Origin: Acetobacteraceae bacterium
Lineage (GTDB): Bacteria > Pseudomonadota > Alphaproteobacteria > Acetobacterales > Acetobacteraceae
DNA length: 37,606 nucleotides
Reading direction: 5' to 3'
Assembly: GCA_947371015.1 (NCBI GenBank)
Contig: CANBNK010000039.1
Location: 1-37,606, forward strand
Of the stretch, positions 24,453 through 32,284 are shown piece after piece; the first letter of the stretch is position 1, and every line of letters begins with the position of its first letter. The translations under genes were made by a program, and so were the position numbers. The notes beneath the pieces are model-generated. The model was not told where the DNA came from, searched no databases, and saw only the letters and a list, made by a program, of their open reading frames with translations.

Positions 24453-24487
24453 CTTGACGCCGCCGCCGCTGAGACCGCAGGATCGAC

Positions 24488-24503
24488 GTAACCAATCAGT
24501 TAC
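24488..24503. promoter_or_regulatory. TetR-type operator, copy 2 (GTAACCAATCAGTTAC)
   Basis: Same inverted repeat as 14684-14699, differing at one central base. The following bases are also nearly the same (CCCGGGAGC at copy 1, CTCGGGAGC here), and the distance to the start codon is 17 bases against 16. It precedes the complete TctC-TctB-TctA operon. Confidence 0.72.
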
Positions 24504-24520
24504 CTCGGGAGCGTTCAACC

Positions 24521-25522
24521 ATGCTTCGTCGTCGCGATCTGCTGGCCGCCGCGGCCGCCGCACCCCTCGCCTCGCCCGCCCTGGCGCAGTCCAGCTGGCG
24601 GCCGGATCGCCCGGTGAACCTGGTGGTGCCCTGGGCCGCCGGCGGCAGCACCGACCAGATGGCGCGCATCGTCGCGGTGGAACTGGAGGAAGCGCTCGGC
24701 CAGAAATGGGTGGTGGTGAACCAGCCGGGCGCCTCGGGCAGCATCGGCACCCGCAACGTGATTCAGGGCGCCAAGGATGGCTACACCTGGGCCGCCGGCG
24801 CCGCCATCGACATCGGCTGCTATCGGGTGCTGGGCCTGCTGGACAGCGGGCTGGACGACTGGAACATGTTCTTCGCCGTGGCCAACGTGAACACCATCGC
24901 GGCCAACCCCAACAGCCCCTACAAGACCTTCGCCGACCTGCTGGCGGCGATGCGCACCAACCCCAACATCGCGGTCGCCACCGCCGGCCAGTCCAGCGCC
25001 GGGCACAACGTGATGGAAGCGGTGAAGGCCGACGCGAAGATCAGCTATCGCATGGCGCCGTATGATGGCGGCAACCCCGCGGTGCTGGCCACGGTCGCCG
25101 GCGAAACCCCGGTGGGCGCCGCGCTGATGGTGGAGATGGCGGAGATGATCCGCGGCCGCCGGCTGATCCCGCTGGCAGCGCAGAGCGAGACCGACGTCAC
25201 GCTCTCCGGCTTCGGCACCATCCCGTCCATCCGCAAGTTCCTGCCGAACATCCCGGCGCCGCTGAACTACTTCGGCGTTTGGTCGGCCAAGGGCACGCCG
25301 CAGAACATCGTCGATGCGGTTGCCGCCGTTTGGGACACGAAGATCAAGAACTCCACCCGGCTGAAGGAATATGCCGAGCAGAAGGCCGCGGTCTTCACCC
25401 CCATCCACGGCCGCGCCGCGCATGACGGCGCCTGGGTGGCGGTGCGGCAGACCGCCTGGCTGTATCATGATGGCGGCAAGTCCAAGGTCGCGCCGGATAC
25501 GGTCGGCATTCCGCGCCTGTGA
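24521..25522 (+). CDS. tctC: TctC-type solute-binding protein of a complete TTT transporter
   Basis: A 333-residue periplasmic binding protein. The signal peptide MLRRRDLLAAAAAAPLASPALAQ has an Arg-rich start, possibly Tat-type. Mature sequence begins SSWRPDRPVNLVVPWAAGGSTDQMARIVAVELEEALGQKWVVVNQPGASGSIG, the Bug-family carboxylate-binding signature, here with Trp-Ala-Ala-Gly-Gly-Ser. It is more diverged from the other two TTT binding proteins in the window than those are from each other, by eye. The ATG is preceded by GGGAG and by the TetR-type operator. Its stop overlaps the TctB start (GTGA), so expression is coupled. Ligand unknown; likely a carboxylate used by the operon at 14716 (inference from the shared operator). 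Confidence 0.93.
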   Translation: MLRRRDLLAAAAAAPLASPALAQSSWRPDRPVNLVVPWAAGGSTDQMARIVAVELEEALGQKWVVVNQPGASGSIGTRNVIQGAKDGYTWAAGAAIDIGCYRVLGLLDSGLDDWNMFFAVANVNTIAANPNSPYKTFADLLAAMRTNPNIAVATAGQSSAGHNVMEAVKADAKISYRMAPYDGGNPAVLATVAGETPVGAALMVEMAEMIRGRRLIPLAAQSETDVTLSGFGTIPSIRKFLPNIPAPLNYFGVWSAKGTPQNIVDAVAAVWDTKIKNSTRLKEYAEQKAAVFTPIHGRAAHDGAWVAVRQTAWLYHDGGKSKVAPDTVGIPRL

Positions 25523-26088
25523 CGCCGCCCGAGTCGGCATCGGGTCACGGCGGCCTGACGCGCGCAGCGCGGCATCCCGCCCAGCCCGCCGATTTCCTGT
25601 TCGGCCTGTTCTGGGCGGTGCTGGGCGCCAGCATCGCCTGGGGCAGCTGGACGATGGACCGGCTGGAGCGCCAGGGGGTAGAGCCCTATGCCGTGCCCGG
25701 CCTGGTGCCGGGCCTGCTCGGGCTGATCCTGCTCGGCTTCGGCGTCATCCTGGCGCTGCGTGGCTGGCGTGGCCGCACCGCGGCCCAGGGCGAGGTGGCA
25801 CCCTCTGAAGGCGCCTCCGACGCCCAGGGCAAGGCGGAGCCCTGGCGGATCGGCCTGGCGCTGCTGCTAGTGCTGGGCTTCGTGCTGGGCCTGCTGGGCC
25901 AGGGCCCGCCCTTCTGGCTCTGCGCCTTCCTGTTCGTGTTCCTGGCCATCGCGCTGTTCGAGTTTCCCGAACGCCGCGCCGCCGGCACGCTGCCGCGCGG
26001 CCTGGCACTGGCTTTCCTGGTGGCGGCCTGCGCCGCCGCGCTGGTGACCTTCGTGTTCCAGGAAGTGTTCCTGGTGCGGCTGCCCTGA
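25519..26088 (+). CDS. tctB: TctB-type small membrane subunit of TTT transporter
   Basis: A 189-residue inner-membrane protein, the small subunit of a sodium- or proton-coupled tripartite tricarboxylate transporter. After a polar N-terminus it has about five hydrophobic segments: residues 26-44, 63-81, 112-130, 132-150 and 160-182. A charged stretch (RGRTAAQGEVAPSEGASDAQGKAEPWR) divides the second and third. TctB proteins are poorly conserved; the call rests on size, topology and its place between TctC and TctA. The start is GTG at 25519, overlapping the tctC stop by 4 bases. Confidence 0.88.
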   Translation: MTPPESASGHGGLTRAARHPAQPADFLFGLFWAVLGASIAWGSWTMDRLERQGVEPYAVPGLVPGLLGLILLGFGVILALRGWRGRTAAQGEVAPSEGASDAQGKAEPWRIGLALLLVLGFVLGLLGQGPPFWLCAFLFVFLAIALFEFPERRAAGTLPRGLALAFLVAACAAALVTFVFQEVFLVRLP

Positions 26089-26116
26089 CCCATGACCTGC
26101 CAGAGGGTTGCGCCTG

Positions 26117-27640
26117 ATGTTTGAAGGCCTGGTGCTGCTCGGCCAGTCGGTCCTGGGCTTCATGGACCCGACGTCGCTGGCCTATACCTTCGGCGCCACG
26201 CTGCTCGGCATTCTCGTCGGCTGCATGCCCGGGCTTTCCGCCACGCTGGCGATCAGCCTGCTGACCACGCTGACCATCAAGCTGCCGGCACATGACGCCA
26301 TCCTGATCCTCGTCTGCGCCTATGTCGGGACGATCTATGGCGGCAGCCGCACCGCCATTTTGCTCAACATCCCCGGCACCGCGGCCAATGCGGCGGCCTG
26401 CCTGGATGGCTATCAGCTGGCGCGGCAGGGCAAGGCCGGCCGCGCCATGGGCATCGCCACCACCGGCAGCGTTGCCGGCTCCATCTTCGGCATCCTCTGC
26501 CTTGCCACCATTACCCCCTGGCTGGCCGAGAAGGCGCTGGCGTTCCAGAGCTACGAGTTCTTCTGGCTCGCCCTGTTCGGCGTGATGATGTCCGGCTCCC
26601 TCACCGGGGAGGACCCGCTGAAGGGCTGGATCATGGGCATGCTCGGGCTGTTCGTGGCGCAGATCGGCCAGGACGGCATCCACGCGCTGGAGCGCTTCTC
26701 CTTCGGCGACCCCAACCTGGCCGGAGGCCTTTCGCTGATCCCGACGCTGGTGGGGGCCTTCGGTGCTTCCGAAGTCCTGACGGTGATGAGCGAGCGCTTC
26801 AGCCGCCCCAAGGTCCACGCGGTGGACAGCATCATCCCCCGCTTCCGCGACGTGATCGTGCACTGGAAGACCGTGCTGCGATCCGGCGTCATCGGCGTCT
26901 ATATCGGCATCCTGCCCGGCGTGGGGGAGGACATGGCGGCCTGGTCCAGCTACGCCGCCGCCAAGCGCGCCAGCAAGCACCCGGAAGAGTTCGGCAAGGG
27001 CAGCGTCGAAGGGCTGATCGCGGCCGAGACCGGCGACAATGCCTCGATCCCCGGCGGCATCATCCCGGCGCTGGCGCTGGGCATTCCCGGCAGCGCCCCG
27101 GCGGCCGTGCTGCTGGCCGCCATGATCATCCATGGTGTCAACCCGGGGCCGATGCTGATGATCCAGCATCCGCAATTCGTCTATGACGTGGTGGCGATGA
27201 ACCTGCTGGCCACCATCGGCATGCTGTTCTTCGGCCTGTTCCTGGTGAAGCCGCTGCTGAAGGTGCTGCTGGTGCCGCGGACCTACATCATGCCCATCGT
27301 GTTCCTGCTCTGCACCGTCGGCAGCTTCGCCATCGCGTCCCGCCTGTTCGATGTCTACACCATGCTGGGTATCGGCGTGATCGGCTTCCTCCTGCGCCGC
27401 TTCGGCTACCAGATGGCGCCCTTCGTGCTGGGGCTGGTGCTGGGTGACCTGCTGGACAAGAGCTTTCGGCGCGGCCTGGTCCTCAGCGGCGGGGAGCTGG
27501 AGCCGTTCTTCGCCCGGCCGATCTCCGGGCTGCTCGCCGCCATCGTGCTGCTGACGCTGCTGCTGAACATCCCGCCGATCTATCGACTGTATGAACGCGC
27601 CAAGCTGGCGGTGTTCGGCCGGTTCAGCCGGGCGGCGTAA
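26117..27640 (+). CDS. tctA: TctA-type large membrane subunit of TTT transporter
   Basis: A 507-residue inner-membrane permease, the large subunit of the TTT transporter, with about 12 hydrophobic segments. Family motifs are clear: LLGILVGCMPGLSATLAISLL (the G-x-x-P-G-L hairpin), YGGSRTAILLNIPGTAANAA, and in the second half GILPGVGEDMAAWSSYAAAKRASKHPEEFGKGSVEGLIAAETGDNASIPGGIIPALALGIPGSAPAAVLL. The ATG at 26117 has AGAGGG 9 bases upstream; an in-frame TTG three codons earlier is less likely. Its last 17 bases overlap the end of a convergent GNAT gene. Confidence 0.95.
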   Translation: MFEGLVLLGQSVLGFMDPTSLAYTFGATLLGILVGCMPGLSATLAISLLTTLTIKLPAHDAILILVCAYVGTIYGGSRTAILLNIPGTAANAAACLDGYQLARQGKAGRAMGIATTGSVAGSIFGILCLATITPWLAEKALAFQSYEFFWLALFGVMMSGSLTGEDPLKGWIMGMLGLFVAQIGQDGIHALERFSFGDPNLAGGLSLIPTLVGAFGASEVLTVMSERFSRPKVHAVDSIIPRFRDVIVHWKTVLRSGVIGVYIGILPGVGEDMAAWSSYAAAKRASKHPEEFGKGSVEGLIAAETGDNASIPGGIIPALALGIPGSAPAAVLLAAMIIHGVNPGPMLMIQHPQFVYDVVAMNLLATIGMLFFGLFLVKPLLKVLLVPRTYIMPIVFLLCTVGSFAIASRLFDVYTMLGIGVIGFLLRRFGYQMAPFVLGLVLGDLLDKSFRRGLVLSGGELEPFFARPISGLLAAIVLLTLLLNIPPIYRLYERAKLAVFGRFSRAA

Positions 27641-28088
27641 GCCGCTTCTCCATCACGCAGTAGGTCGGCGCGCTGTAGCCCGCATGCGCGTGCAGCGTGG
27701 TCTCGACGAAGCCGCAGGCGCGGAACAGCCGGCGGTTGCCGAGCAGGGGCAGCCGCACCTTCAGATGCAGCCGCGGCAGGCCGCGCCGGCGCGCCTCGGC
27801 CTCCACCGCCGCCACCAGGCGGGGCGCCAGGCCCTGGCCGCGCGCGGCGGCCGCCACCGCCAGCCGGCCGAGATACATCCCGCCCTCCGCCTGCTGCCAC
27901 AGCACCACCGCCACCAGCGCGCCGTCGCGCACCACGCCGAAGCCGCTACCCTCGGCCAGCGCGGCGGCGATGCTGGCCTCCGTCTCCCGGGCCGCCGAGG
28001 CCGGTGGGTCCACTGCCTGGCCGGCGAAGCAGGCACGGATCAGCGCCGCGGCGGCGGCGGCATCGGGGGTGGTCAACGGGCGCAGCAT
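27624..28088 (-). CDS. GNAT family N-acetyltransferase
   Basis: A 154-residue single-domain acetyltransferase. It begins MLRPLTTPDAAAAAALIRACF; the acetyl-CoA pyrophosphate loop is in MYLGRLAVAAAARGQGLAPRLVAAVEAEARRRG, and the end reads NRRLFRACGFVETTLHAHAGYSAPTYCVMEKRL. The substrate cannot be told from sequence. The ATG at 28086-28088 matches the usual domain start; an in-frame GTG eight codons upstream (28112) is possible. It converges on tctA with a 17-base overlap and is divergent from the next TTT binding protein across 68 bases. Confidence 0.87.
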   Translation of the reverse strand: MLRPLTTPDAAAAAALIRACFAGQAVDPPASAARETEASIAAALAEGSGFGVVRDGALVAVVLWQQAEGGMYLGRLAVAAAARGQGLAPRLVAAVEAEARRRGLPRLHLKVRLPLLGNRRLFRACGFVETTLHAHAGYSAPTYCVMEKRLTPPG

Positions 28089-28156
28089 CGCCCCGCCATA
28101 CCAGCCCGGCACGGCGCTTGCGAGGCCCCGGCGCCCCCATCGCCAGGACCACCGCC

Positions 28157-29149
28157 ATGCATCGCCGCCCCTTGCTGAGCCACCTGATGACTGGCGCGCT
28201 GCTGGGCATTGCCGGCTCCGTCCGCGCGCAGCCTGCCCCCGCCCAGTTCGCGCCCTGGCCGACCCGCCCGGTGACGCTGCTGGTGCCCTACGTCGCCGGC
28301 GGCCCGTCGGACACGCTGGCCCGCGCCGTCGCCGGCCCGCTCGGCGCGGCCATCGGGCAGTCCGTGGTGGTGGAGAACCGGCCCGGCGGCAATGGCGCGG
28401 TCGCGGCGCAGCTGACCCAGCGCGCGGCGCCGGATGGCCATACCCTGTTCATCGCCGCCAGCGGCATCCTGACGCTGAACCCCCATGTCATGGCGCATCT
28501 GCCCTACGACCCCATCCGCGACTTCGCGCCGCTGACCGTGGCGATTGCCGCGCCAAACCTGCTGGTGGCGCATCCGGGCTTCCCGGCCACCACGGTCGCC
28601 GAGACCATCGCCTGGCTGAAGGCGCACCCCAACCAGGCCAGCTATGGCACCTCGGGCATCGGCAGTTCCGAGCACCTGACCATGGAGCTGTTTGCCCAGC
28701 GCACCGGCACGCAGCTGACGCACGTGCCCTATGGCGGCGGCGCCGCGGCGGTGACGGATCTGCTGGCCGGCACCACGCAGCTTTCCTTCCTCAACATCGC
28801 CACCGTGGCAACGCAGGTGGAGGCCGGCGGGCTGAAGGCCATCGCGGTCGGCAGCCCGGAGCGCCACTCGCTGTTCCCCGCCCTGCCCACCGTGGCGGAG
28901 ACCCTGCCGGGCTTCGAGGGCGGCAGCTGGCACAGCTTCGTCGCCCCCGCCGGCACGCCGGAGCCGGTGCTGGCGCGCATCCACGCCGCCCTGGCCCAGT
29001 GCCTGCGCCTGCCGGAGGTGGAGGCGCGGCTGGTGCGCATCGGCTTCAGCGTGGTGGCCAGCAGCCGGGCGGAGATGGCCGCGCGCGTGGCCGCTGAGCT
29101 GGCGCGCTGGAAGGACGTGGTGCAGGCCGCCGGGATCAGGCCGGCGTAG
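28157..29149 (+). CDS. orphan TTT (Bug/TctC family) solute-binding protein
   Basis: A 330-residue periplasmic binding protein. The signal peptide MHRRPLLSHLMTGALLGIAGSVRAQ is followed by PVTLLVPYVAGGPSDTLARAVAGPLGAAIGQSVVVENRPGGNGAVAA, then YGTSGIGSSEHLTMELFAQRTGTQLTHVPYGGGAAAVTDLLAGTTQLSF, the standard Bug-family pattern. It has no adjoining TctA or TctB gene. Some orphan Bug proteins act as sensors or share membrane subunits with other loci. The ATG was chosen for the clean signal peptide; the open frame extends upstream into the divergent GNAT gene. The tandem structured repeat begins at its stop codon. Confidence 0.92.
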   Translation: MHRRPLLSHLMTGALLGIAGSVRAQPAPAQFAPWPTRPVTLLVPYVAGGPSDTLARAVAGPLGAAIGQSVVVENRPGGNGAVAAQLTQRAAPDGHTLFIAASGILTLNPHVMAHLPYDPIRDFAPLTVAIAAPNLLVAHPGFPATTVAETIAWLKAHPNQASYGTSGIGSSEHLTMELFAQRTGTQLTHVPYGGGAAAVTDLLAGTTQLSFLNIATVATQVEAGGLKAIAVGSPERHSLFPALPTVAETLPGFEGGSWHSFVAPAGTPEPVLARIHAALAQCLRLPEVEARLVRIGFSVVASSRAEMAARVAAELARWKDVVQAAGIRPA

Positions 29150-29153
29150 AGTC

Positions 29154-29190
29154 TGATCGTCGCCGGTGGAATCACCGGCGGCGTGAATAA
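29154..29190. repeat. palindromic element, copy 2 of 3
   Basis: The most diverged of three 37-bp elements. The inner hairpin is CCGGTG-GAAT-CACCGG, extended compared with the others; the outer arms are partly lost. It begins 4 bases after the stop of the orphan binding-protein gene. Confidence 0.6.
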
Positions 29191-29255
29191 GGCGCTCAAA
29201 CAAAAGGCTGGAGTCGGTCGGATGCTTCCATGAGCGTCTGACACACTCTCGAGTG

Positions 29256-29292
29256 TGATCGTCGCAGGCGGAATCGCCGAAGACGTGAATCA
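29256..29292. repeat. palindromic element, copy 3 of 3
   Basis: A 37-bp element with nested pairing: outer TGAT/ATCA (extending to GTGTGAT/ATCACAC), middle CGTC/GACG, inner GGCG-GAAT-CGCC. It matches 7948-7984 at 28 of 37 positions although they lie 21 kb apart. Confidence 0.65.
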
Positions 29293-29365
29293 CACGACAG
29301 AACAATGAGCCAGAGTCTGTTGGGCGCTTCTGTCTGCGTCTGACAGACTCTGGCGCCGAAGAAGC

Positions 29366-30292
29366 TCAACCCGGCACGGCGGCGGGCACTTCGCGGGCCA
29401 GGGCCAGGATCAGCCGGCGCAGCCAGGCGTGGCCGGCATCGGCTTCGAACCGCCGGTGGAAAACCAGCGAAAGCCGGGTGTGGCGCACTGGCACCGGCGG
29501 GCCACGCACCACCAGCCCATGCGCGGTGGCCAACTGGTGCGCCAGCCGGGCGGAGAGCGTGATGATCATGTCGGTCCCCGCCAGAATGGCCGGCACCGCG
29601 CCCAGATGCGCCACCACCACGCCCAGCCGGCGGGTGAAGCCGAGTTGCGCCAACGCCTCATCCATCGCGCCGCTGCGCGACCCGTTCGGCGAATGCAGGA
29701 TGTGCGGCACACTGACAAAGCGCTCCGGCGTCAGGTCGCCCTCGGCCAGTTGGTGGCCGGGGCGCATCAGCGTGCAGAAGGCTTCCGGCAACAGCCGCAG
29801 CCGGGTGTAGAGCGCCGGCGGTTCCGGCAGCACGCCGATCGCCAGCTGCGCCTCGCCGCCGGCCAACAGGCCCTCCCAATTGGTGCGGTCGGCGTGGCGG
29901 AAGGCCAGCAGCACGCCGGGGGCCTCTCGCGCCAAGTGCTGCACCAGCGCCGGCGCCAGCACCGCCTCGGCGTATTCGGAAAGCCCCAGGGTGAAGACGC
30001 GGTCGGCCTGGGCCGGCACCCAGGGCGCCTGGGCCACCAGAGTCTCGCGCAGCCGGTCCAGCATCTCCGCGATCGGCGGCGCCAGGGACAGCGCCAGCGC
30101 GGTCGGCTCGACCCCGCCAGGGCGACGCAGGAACAGCTCATCCGCCAGCGCCGCGCGCAGCCGGCCCAGCGCGTTGGACACCGCGGGCTGCGAAAGGTTC
30201 AGCCGCTGCGCCGCGCGGGTGACATGGCGTTCCCGCGCCACCGCGTCGAACACCCGCAGCAGGTTCAGGTCCAGGTTGCTGAGATCGGTCAT
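29366..30292 (-). CDS. LysR family transcriptional regulator
   Basis: A 308-residue regulator. The N-terminal winged helix-turn-helix (LDLNLLRVFDAVARERHVTRAAQRLNLSQPAVSNALGRLRAALADELFLRR) is of the NodD/NahR-like type, with FLRRPGGVEPTALA following. The C-terminal periplasmic-binding-like ligand domain spans about residues 95-300. LysR proteins often control the divergent neighbour, here the DoxX-HiPIP-MFS-deacetylase operon across 117 bases; the orphan binding protein on the other side is an alternative target. A small inverted repeat at 30309-30320 is a possible binding site. The inducer is unknown. Confidence 0.92.
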   Translation of the reverse strand: MTDLSNLDLNLLRVFDAVARERHVTRAAQRLNLSQPAVSNALGRLRAALADELFLRRPGGVEPTALALSLAPPIAEMLDRLRETLVAQAPWVPAQADRVFTLGLSEYAEAVLAPALVQHLAREAPGVLLAFRHADRTNWEGLLAGGEAQLAIGVLPEPPALYTRLRLLPEAFCTLMRPGHQLAEGDLTPERFVSVPHILHSPNGSRSGAMDEALAQLGFTRRLGVVVAHLGAVPAILAGTDMIITLSARLAHQLATAHGLVVRGPPVPVRHTRLSLVFHRRFEADAGHAWLRRLILALAREVPAAVPG

Positions 30293-30308
30293 GCCGGTGG
30301 CCCATCAT

Positions 30309-30320
30309 TCACCACGGTGA
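30309..30320. promoter_or_regulatory. possible LysR binding site (TCACC-AC-GGTGA)
   Basis: A 5-bp-arm inverted repeat in the divergent region between the LysR gene and doxX, 16 bases upstream of the LysR start. The arms are short and the core is not the classical T-N11-A, so this is only a candidate. Confidence 0.3.
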
Positions 30321-30409
30321 TGATGAGCGTTCCGCCCTTGCGTTGGAAGCGCCGCGACAGCGGGGGCAGGTTCGGGGCCGACGCAACCTTCCCGGTCGGA
30401 GCGACCCCC

Positions 30410-30832
30410 ATGCTGAACGAGACCACCACCACCCCCTATGCCGTGGCGCTGCTGCGGCTGACCAATGGCCTGGCGCTGCTGGCGCATGGCGCCGTGCTGA
30501 AGCTGGGCACCTTCGGCCTGGCCGGCACGATGGGCTATTTCGGCTCCATCGGGTATCCGCCGGTGCTGGGCGCCGTGGTCACCTTCGCCGAGATCCTGGC
30601 CGGGCTGGCCTTGCTGGCGGGGGTTGGCGTGCGCTGGGCCAGCCTGGGCGCGCTGCTGATCCTGCTCGGCGCCGTGGCGCAGCACGCGCCGAATGGCTGG
30701 GTGTTCAACGCGGCCGGCGGCGGCTGGGAATACCCGGGCTTCTGGGCGGCGGCGCTGCTGGCCCAGGCCGGGCTGGGGGCGGGCACCTTCGCCCTGCGGC
30801 TGCCGCTGGCCGGGCGGCTCGCCCAGGCCTGA
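30410..30832 (+). CDS. DoxX family membrane protein
   Basis: A 140-residue inner-membrane protein with four hydrophobic segments. AVALLRLTNGLALLAHGAVLKLGTFGLAGTMGYFGSIGYPPVLGAVVTFAEILAGLALLAGVGVRWA is the typical DoxX pattern, with the conserved G-x-P and E in the second helix. DoxX relatives are linked to quinone or thiol redox processes, but most are of unknown role. GGAG lies 8 bases before the ATG. It is followed after 61 bases by an iron-sulfur protein, which supports a redox function. Confidence 0.87.
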   Translation: MLNETTTTPYAVALLRLTNGLALLAHGAVLKLGTFGLAGTMGYFGSIGYPPVLGAVVTFAEILAGLALLAGVGVRWASLGALLILLGAVAQHAPNGWVFNAAGGGWEYPGFWAAALLAQAGLGAGTFALRLPLAGRLAQA

Positions 30833-30893
30833 GGACCCCGGTTGTCCTGCCGGCGTGGCGCTGCTTGACTGCGCCGCGTCAGGGAGGGTTCCG

Positions 30894-31139
30894 ATGCCAG
30901 CCGGCTGTGCCTATCGCCGCGCCCTGCTGGGCGGCGCCTTCGCGGCCATGGCCGGAACGTCGCACGCCCAACCGGCCGAGCGGCAACTGACCAAGGCGGA
31001 AGCGCAGTACGAGCCACGGCCGCGCGGCATCGCCATGTGCGCCTCCTGCACCCTCTTCGTCCGCCCGAACCTGTGCAAGCAGGTGGAGGGGGAAGTTGCC
31101 CCCGACGCCTGGTGCAAGCTGTTCGACATGGTCGATTGA
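30894..31139 (+). CDS. exported high-potential iron-sulfur protein (HiPIP), Iro-like
   Basis: An 81-residue precursor. A signal peptide with twin Arg (YRRALLGGAFAAMAGTSHAQ) fits Tat export of a folded cluster protein; cleavage is likely near residue 25. The mature part has four Cys at 49, 52, 61 and 74, i.e. C-x2-C-x8-C-x12-C, and ends with the HiPIP-type VEGEVAPDAWCKLFD. As I recall, the Iro protein of Acidithiobacillus has the same Cys spacing. It would carry one [4Fe-4S] cluster and shuttle electrons in the periplasm. A strong site AGGGAGG lies 6 bases before the ATG. Its stop overlaps the likely TTG start of the MFS gene. Confidence 0.87.
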   Translation: MPAGCAYRRALLGGAFAAMAGTSHAQPAERQLTKAEAQYEPRPRGIAMCASCTLFVRPNLCKQVEGEVAPDAWCKLFDMVD

Positions 31140-32284
31140 GCTTGCCCCAACGCCGGGCCTGGCTGGTCGGCGCCGCCGTGGGCAGCGCCGGGCTGGCCAC
31201 GACATTGCCGCTGCCGTTGTACGTGGCCTACGCCGCGCGGGGCGGCTACGGCGCCGGCGCGCTGGCGCTGGCCTTCAGCTGCTACGCGCTGGCGCATATG
31301 CTCACCTCCCCCTTTCTCGGCCCGCTGCCGGACCGTATCGGCCGCCGGCCGGTGGTGCTGCTGGGCATGGTGCTGGCAGGCTGTTCCACGCTGGTGCTGG
31401 CACTGGAACCCAGCGTGCCCGGCCTGGCGCTGGCGCGTGTGTTCCAAGGCCTTGCCATGGGCTGCATCACCGCCGCCGGCGCCGCCTGGGCGGCCGAGCT
31501 GGCCGGCGGCACGCCCGAAGCCGCCCGCCGTGGCGCCGCGGTGGTGGCGGTGGGCACGGCGGGCAGCTTCGGGCTCGGCGGATTGGCCACCATGCTGGCG
31601 CTGCTGTGGCACCCCGGCGAGCTGCTGCCCTTCACCTTCCCGCTGCACCTGGCCGTGCTGGCGCTGCTGGCCTGGCCGGTAGCGCTGCTGCCGGAAACCC
31701 TGGCCGCCCCGCGTGGCGCCCGGCTGCGGCTGCCGGCCTTTCCGCCGGGCACGCTGGCGACCACACTGGCGATCATGCCCGCCTGGGGCGTGACCGGCAC
31801 GGTGCTGACCGCGGTGCCCGCCGCCCTGGCGGCGCAGGGTTTTCCGGGTGCCGGCCCCTGGGCGGCCTGCGTCATGATGCTGACCGGCGCCTGCCTGCAA
31901 TTGATGCTGCGGCGGGTCGCGCCGCGCCGGGCGGTGGTGGTGGGGCTGGGGTGCCTTTGCCTGGGCGCCGGGCTGGTGTTCTGGGGTGCCGCCTTCGGGG
32001 TGCTGTGGCCGCTGCCGGTCGGCGCCATGCTGACCGGCGCCGCGACCTATGGCCTGGTCTATATGGGCGGGCTGGCGGCGGCGGCGGAAGCCGCGGGGCA
32101 GGAGCGCGCGCGCGCGACCGCGGGCTATTTCGTCGTCGCACATATCGGCTTCGGCGGCGTGCCGGCCCTGGTCGGCCTGGCGATGGACGGCTTCGGCCGC
32201 AGTCCCGCCTTGCTGGGGGTATGGCTGGCGCTGGTGGCGACCGCCCTGGTATTGGCGCTGGCGATCAGGAGGAAACCGCGATGA
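31136..32284 (+). CDS. MFS transporter
   Basis: A 382-residue inner-membrane transporter of the major facilitator superfamily with about 12 hydrophobic segments. Motif A is clear (FLGPLPDRIGRRPVVLLGM) between the second and third helices, and RVFQGLAMGCITAAGAAWAAEL matches the fourth helix region. No ATG suits the N-terminus: TTG at 31136 (overlapping the HiPIP stop as TTGA) or TTG at 31142 gives a start just before the first helix, and GTG at 31112 is a third choice. The end overlaps the next gene (ATGA). Substrate unknown. Confidence 0.85.
   Translation: MSLPQRRAWLVGAAVGSAGLATTLPLPLYVAYAARGGYGAGALALAFSCYALAHMLTSPFLGPLPDRIGRRPVVLLGMVLAGCSTLVLALEPSVPGLALARVFQGLAMGCITAAGAAWAAELAGGTPEAARRGAAVVAVGTAGSFGLGGLATMLALLWHPGELLPFTFPLHLAVLALLAWPVALLPETLAAPRGARLRLPAFPPGTLATTLAIMPAWGVTGTVLTAVPAALAAQGFPGAGPWAACVMMLTGACLQLMLRRVAPRRAVVVGLGCLCLGAGLVFWGAAFGVLWPLPVGAMLTGAATYGLVYMGGLAAAAEAAGQERARATAGYFVVAHIGFGGVPALVGLAMDGFGRSPALLGVWLALVATALVLALAIRRKPR

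Larger units (their letters stand above)
29149..29352. repeat. tandem pair of 102-bp structured repeats
   Basis: Two copies (29149-29250 and 29251-29352) align end to end without gaps at roughly 70% identity. Each begins with a hairpin carrying a GAAT loop: GGTG-GAAT-CACC in the first, GGCG-GAAT-CGCC in the second. The second also has outer arms GTGTGAT / ATCACAC and, further on, CCAGAGTCTG / CAGACTCTGG. No open frame with coding character crosses it. It fills the gap between the orphan binding protein and the LysR gene and may act as terminator or as a dispersed palindromic element. Confidence 0.72.

Noticed and set aside
24454-24459. TTGACG as the -35 box of the TTT operon
   Set aside because: No acceptable -10 at 16-18 bases, and its distance to the operator differs from the possible -35 at 14658.
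25745-27175. A 476-codon minus-strand open frame opposite tctB and tctA
   Set aside because: Antisense shadow with no motif; TctA on the plus strand is unmistakable.
29149-29352. Insertion sequence remnant
   Set aside because: No transposase frame, no terminal inverted repeats bounding the pair and no target duplication; the tandem structured-repeat reading fits better.
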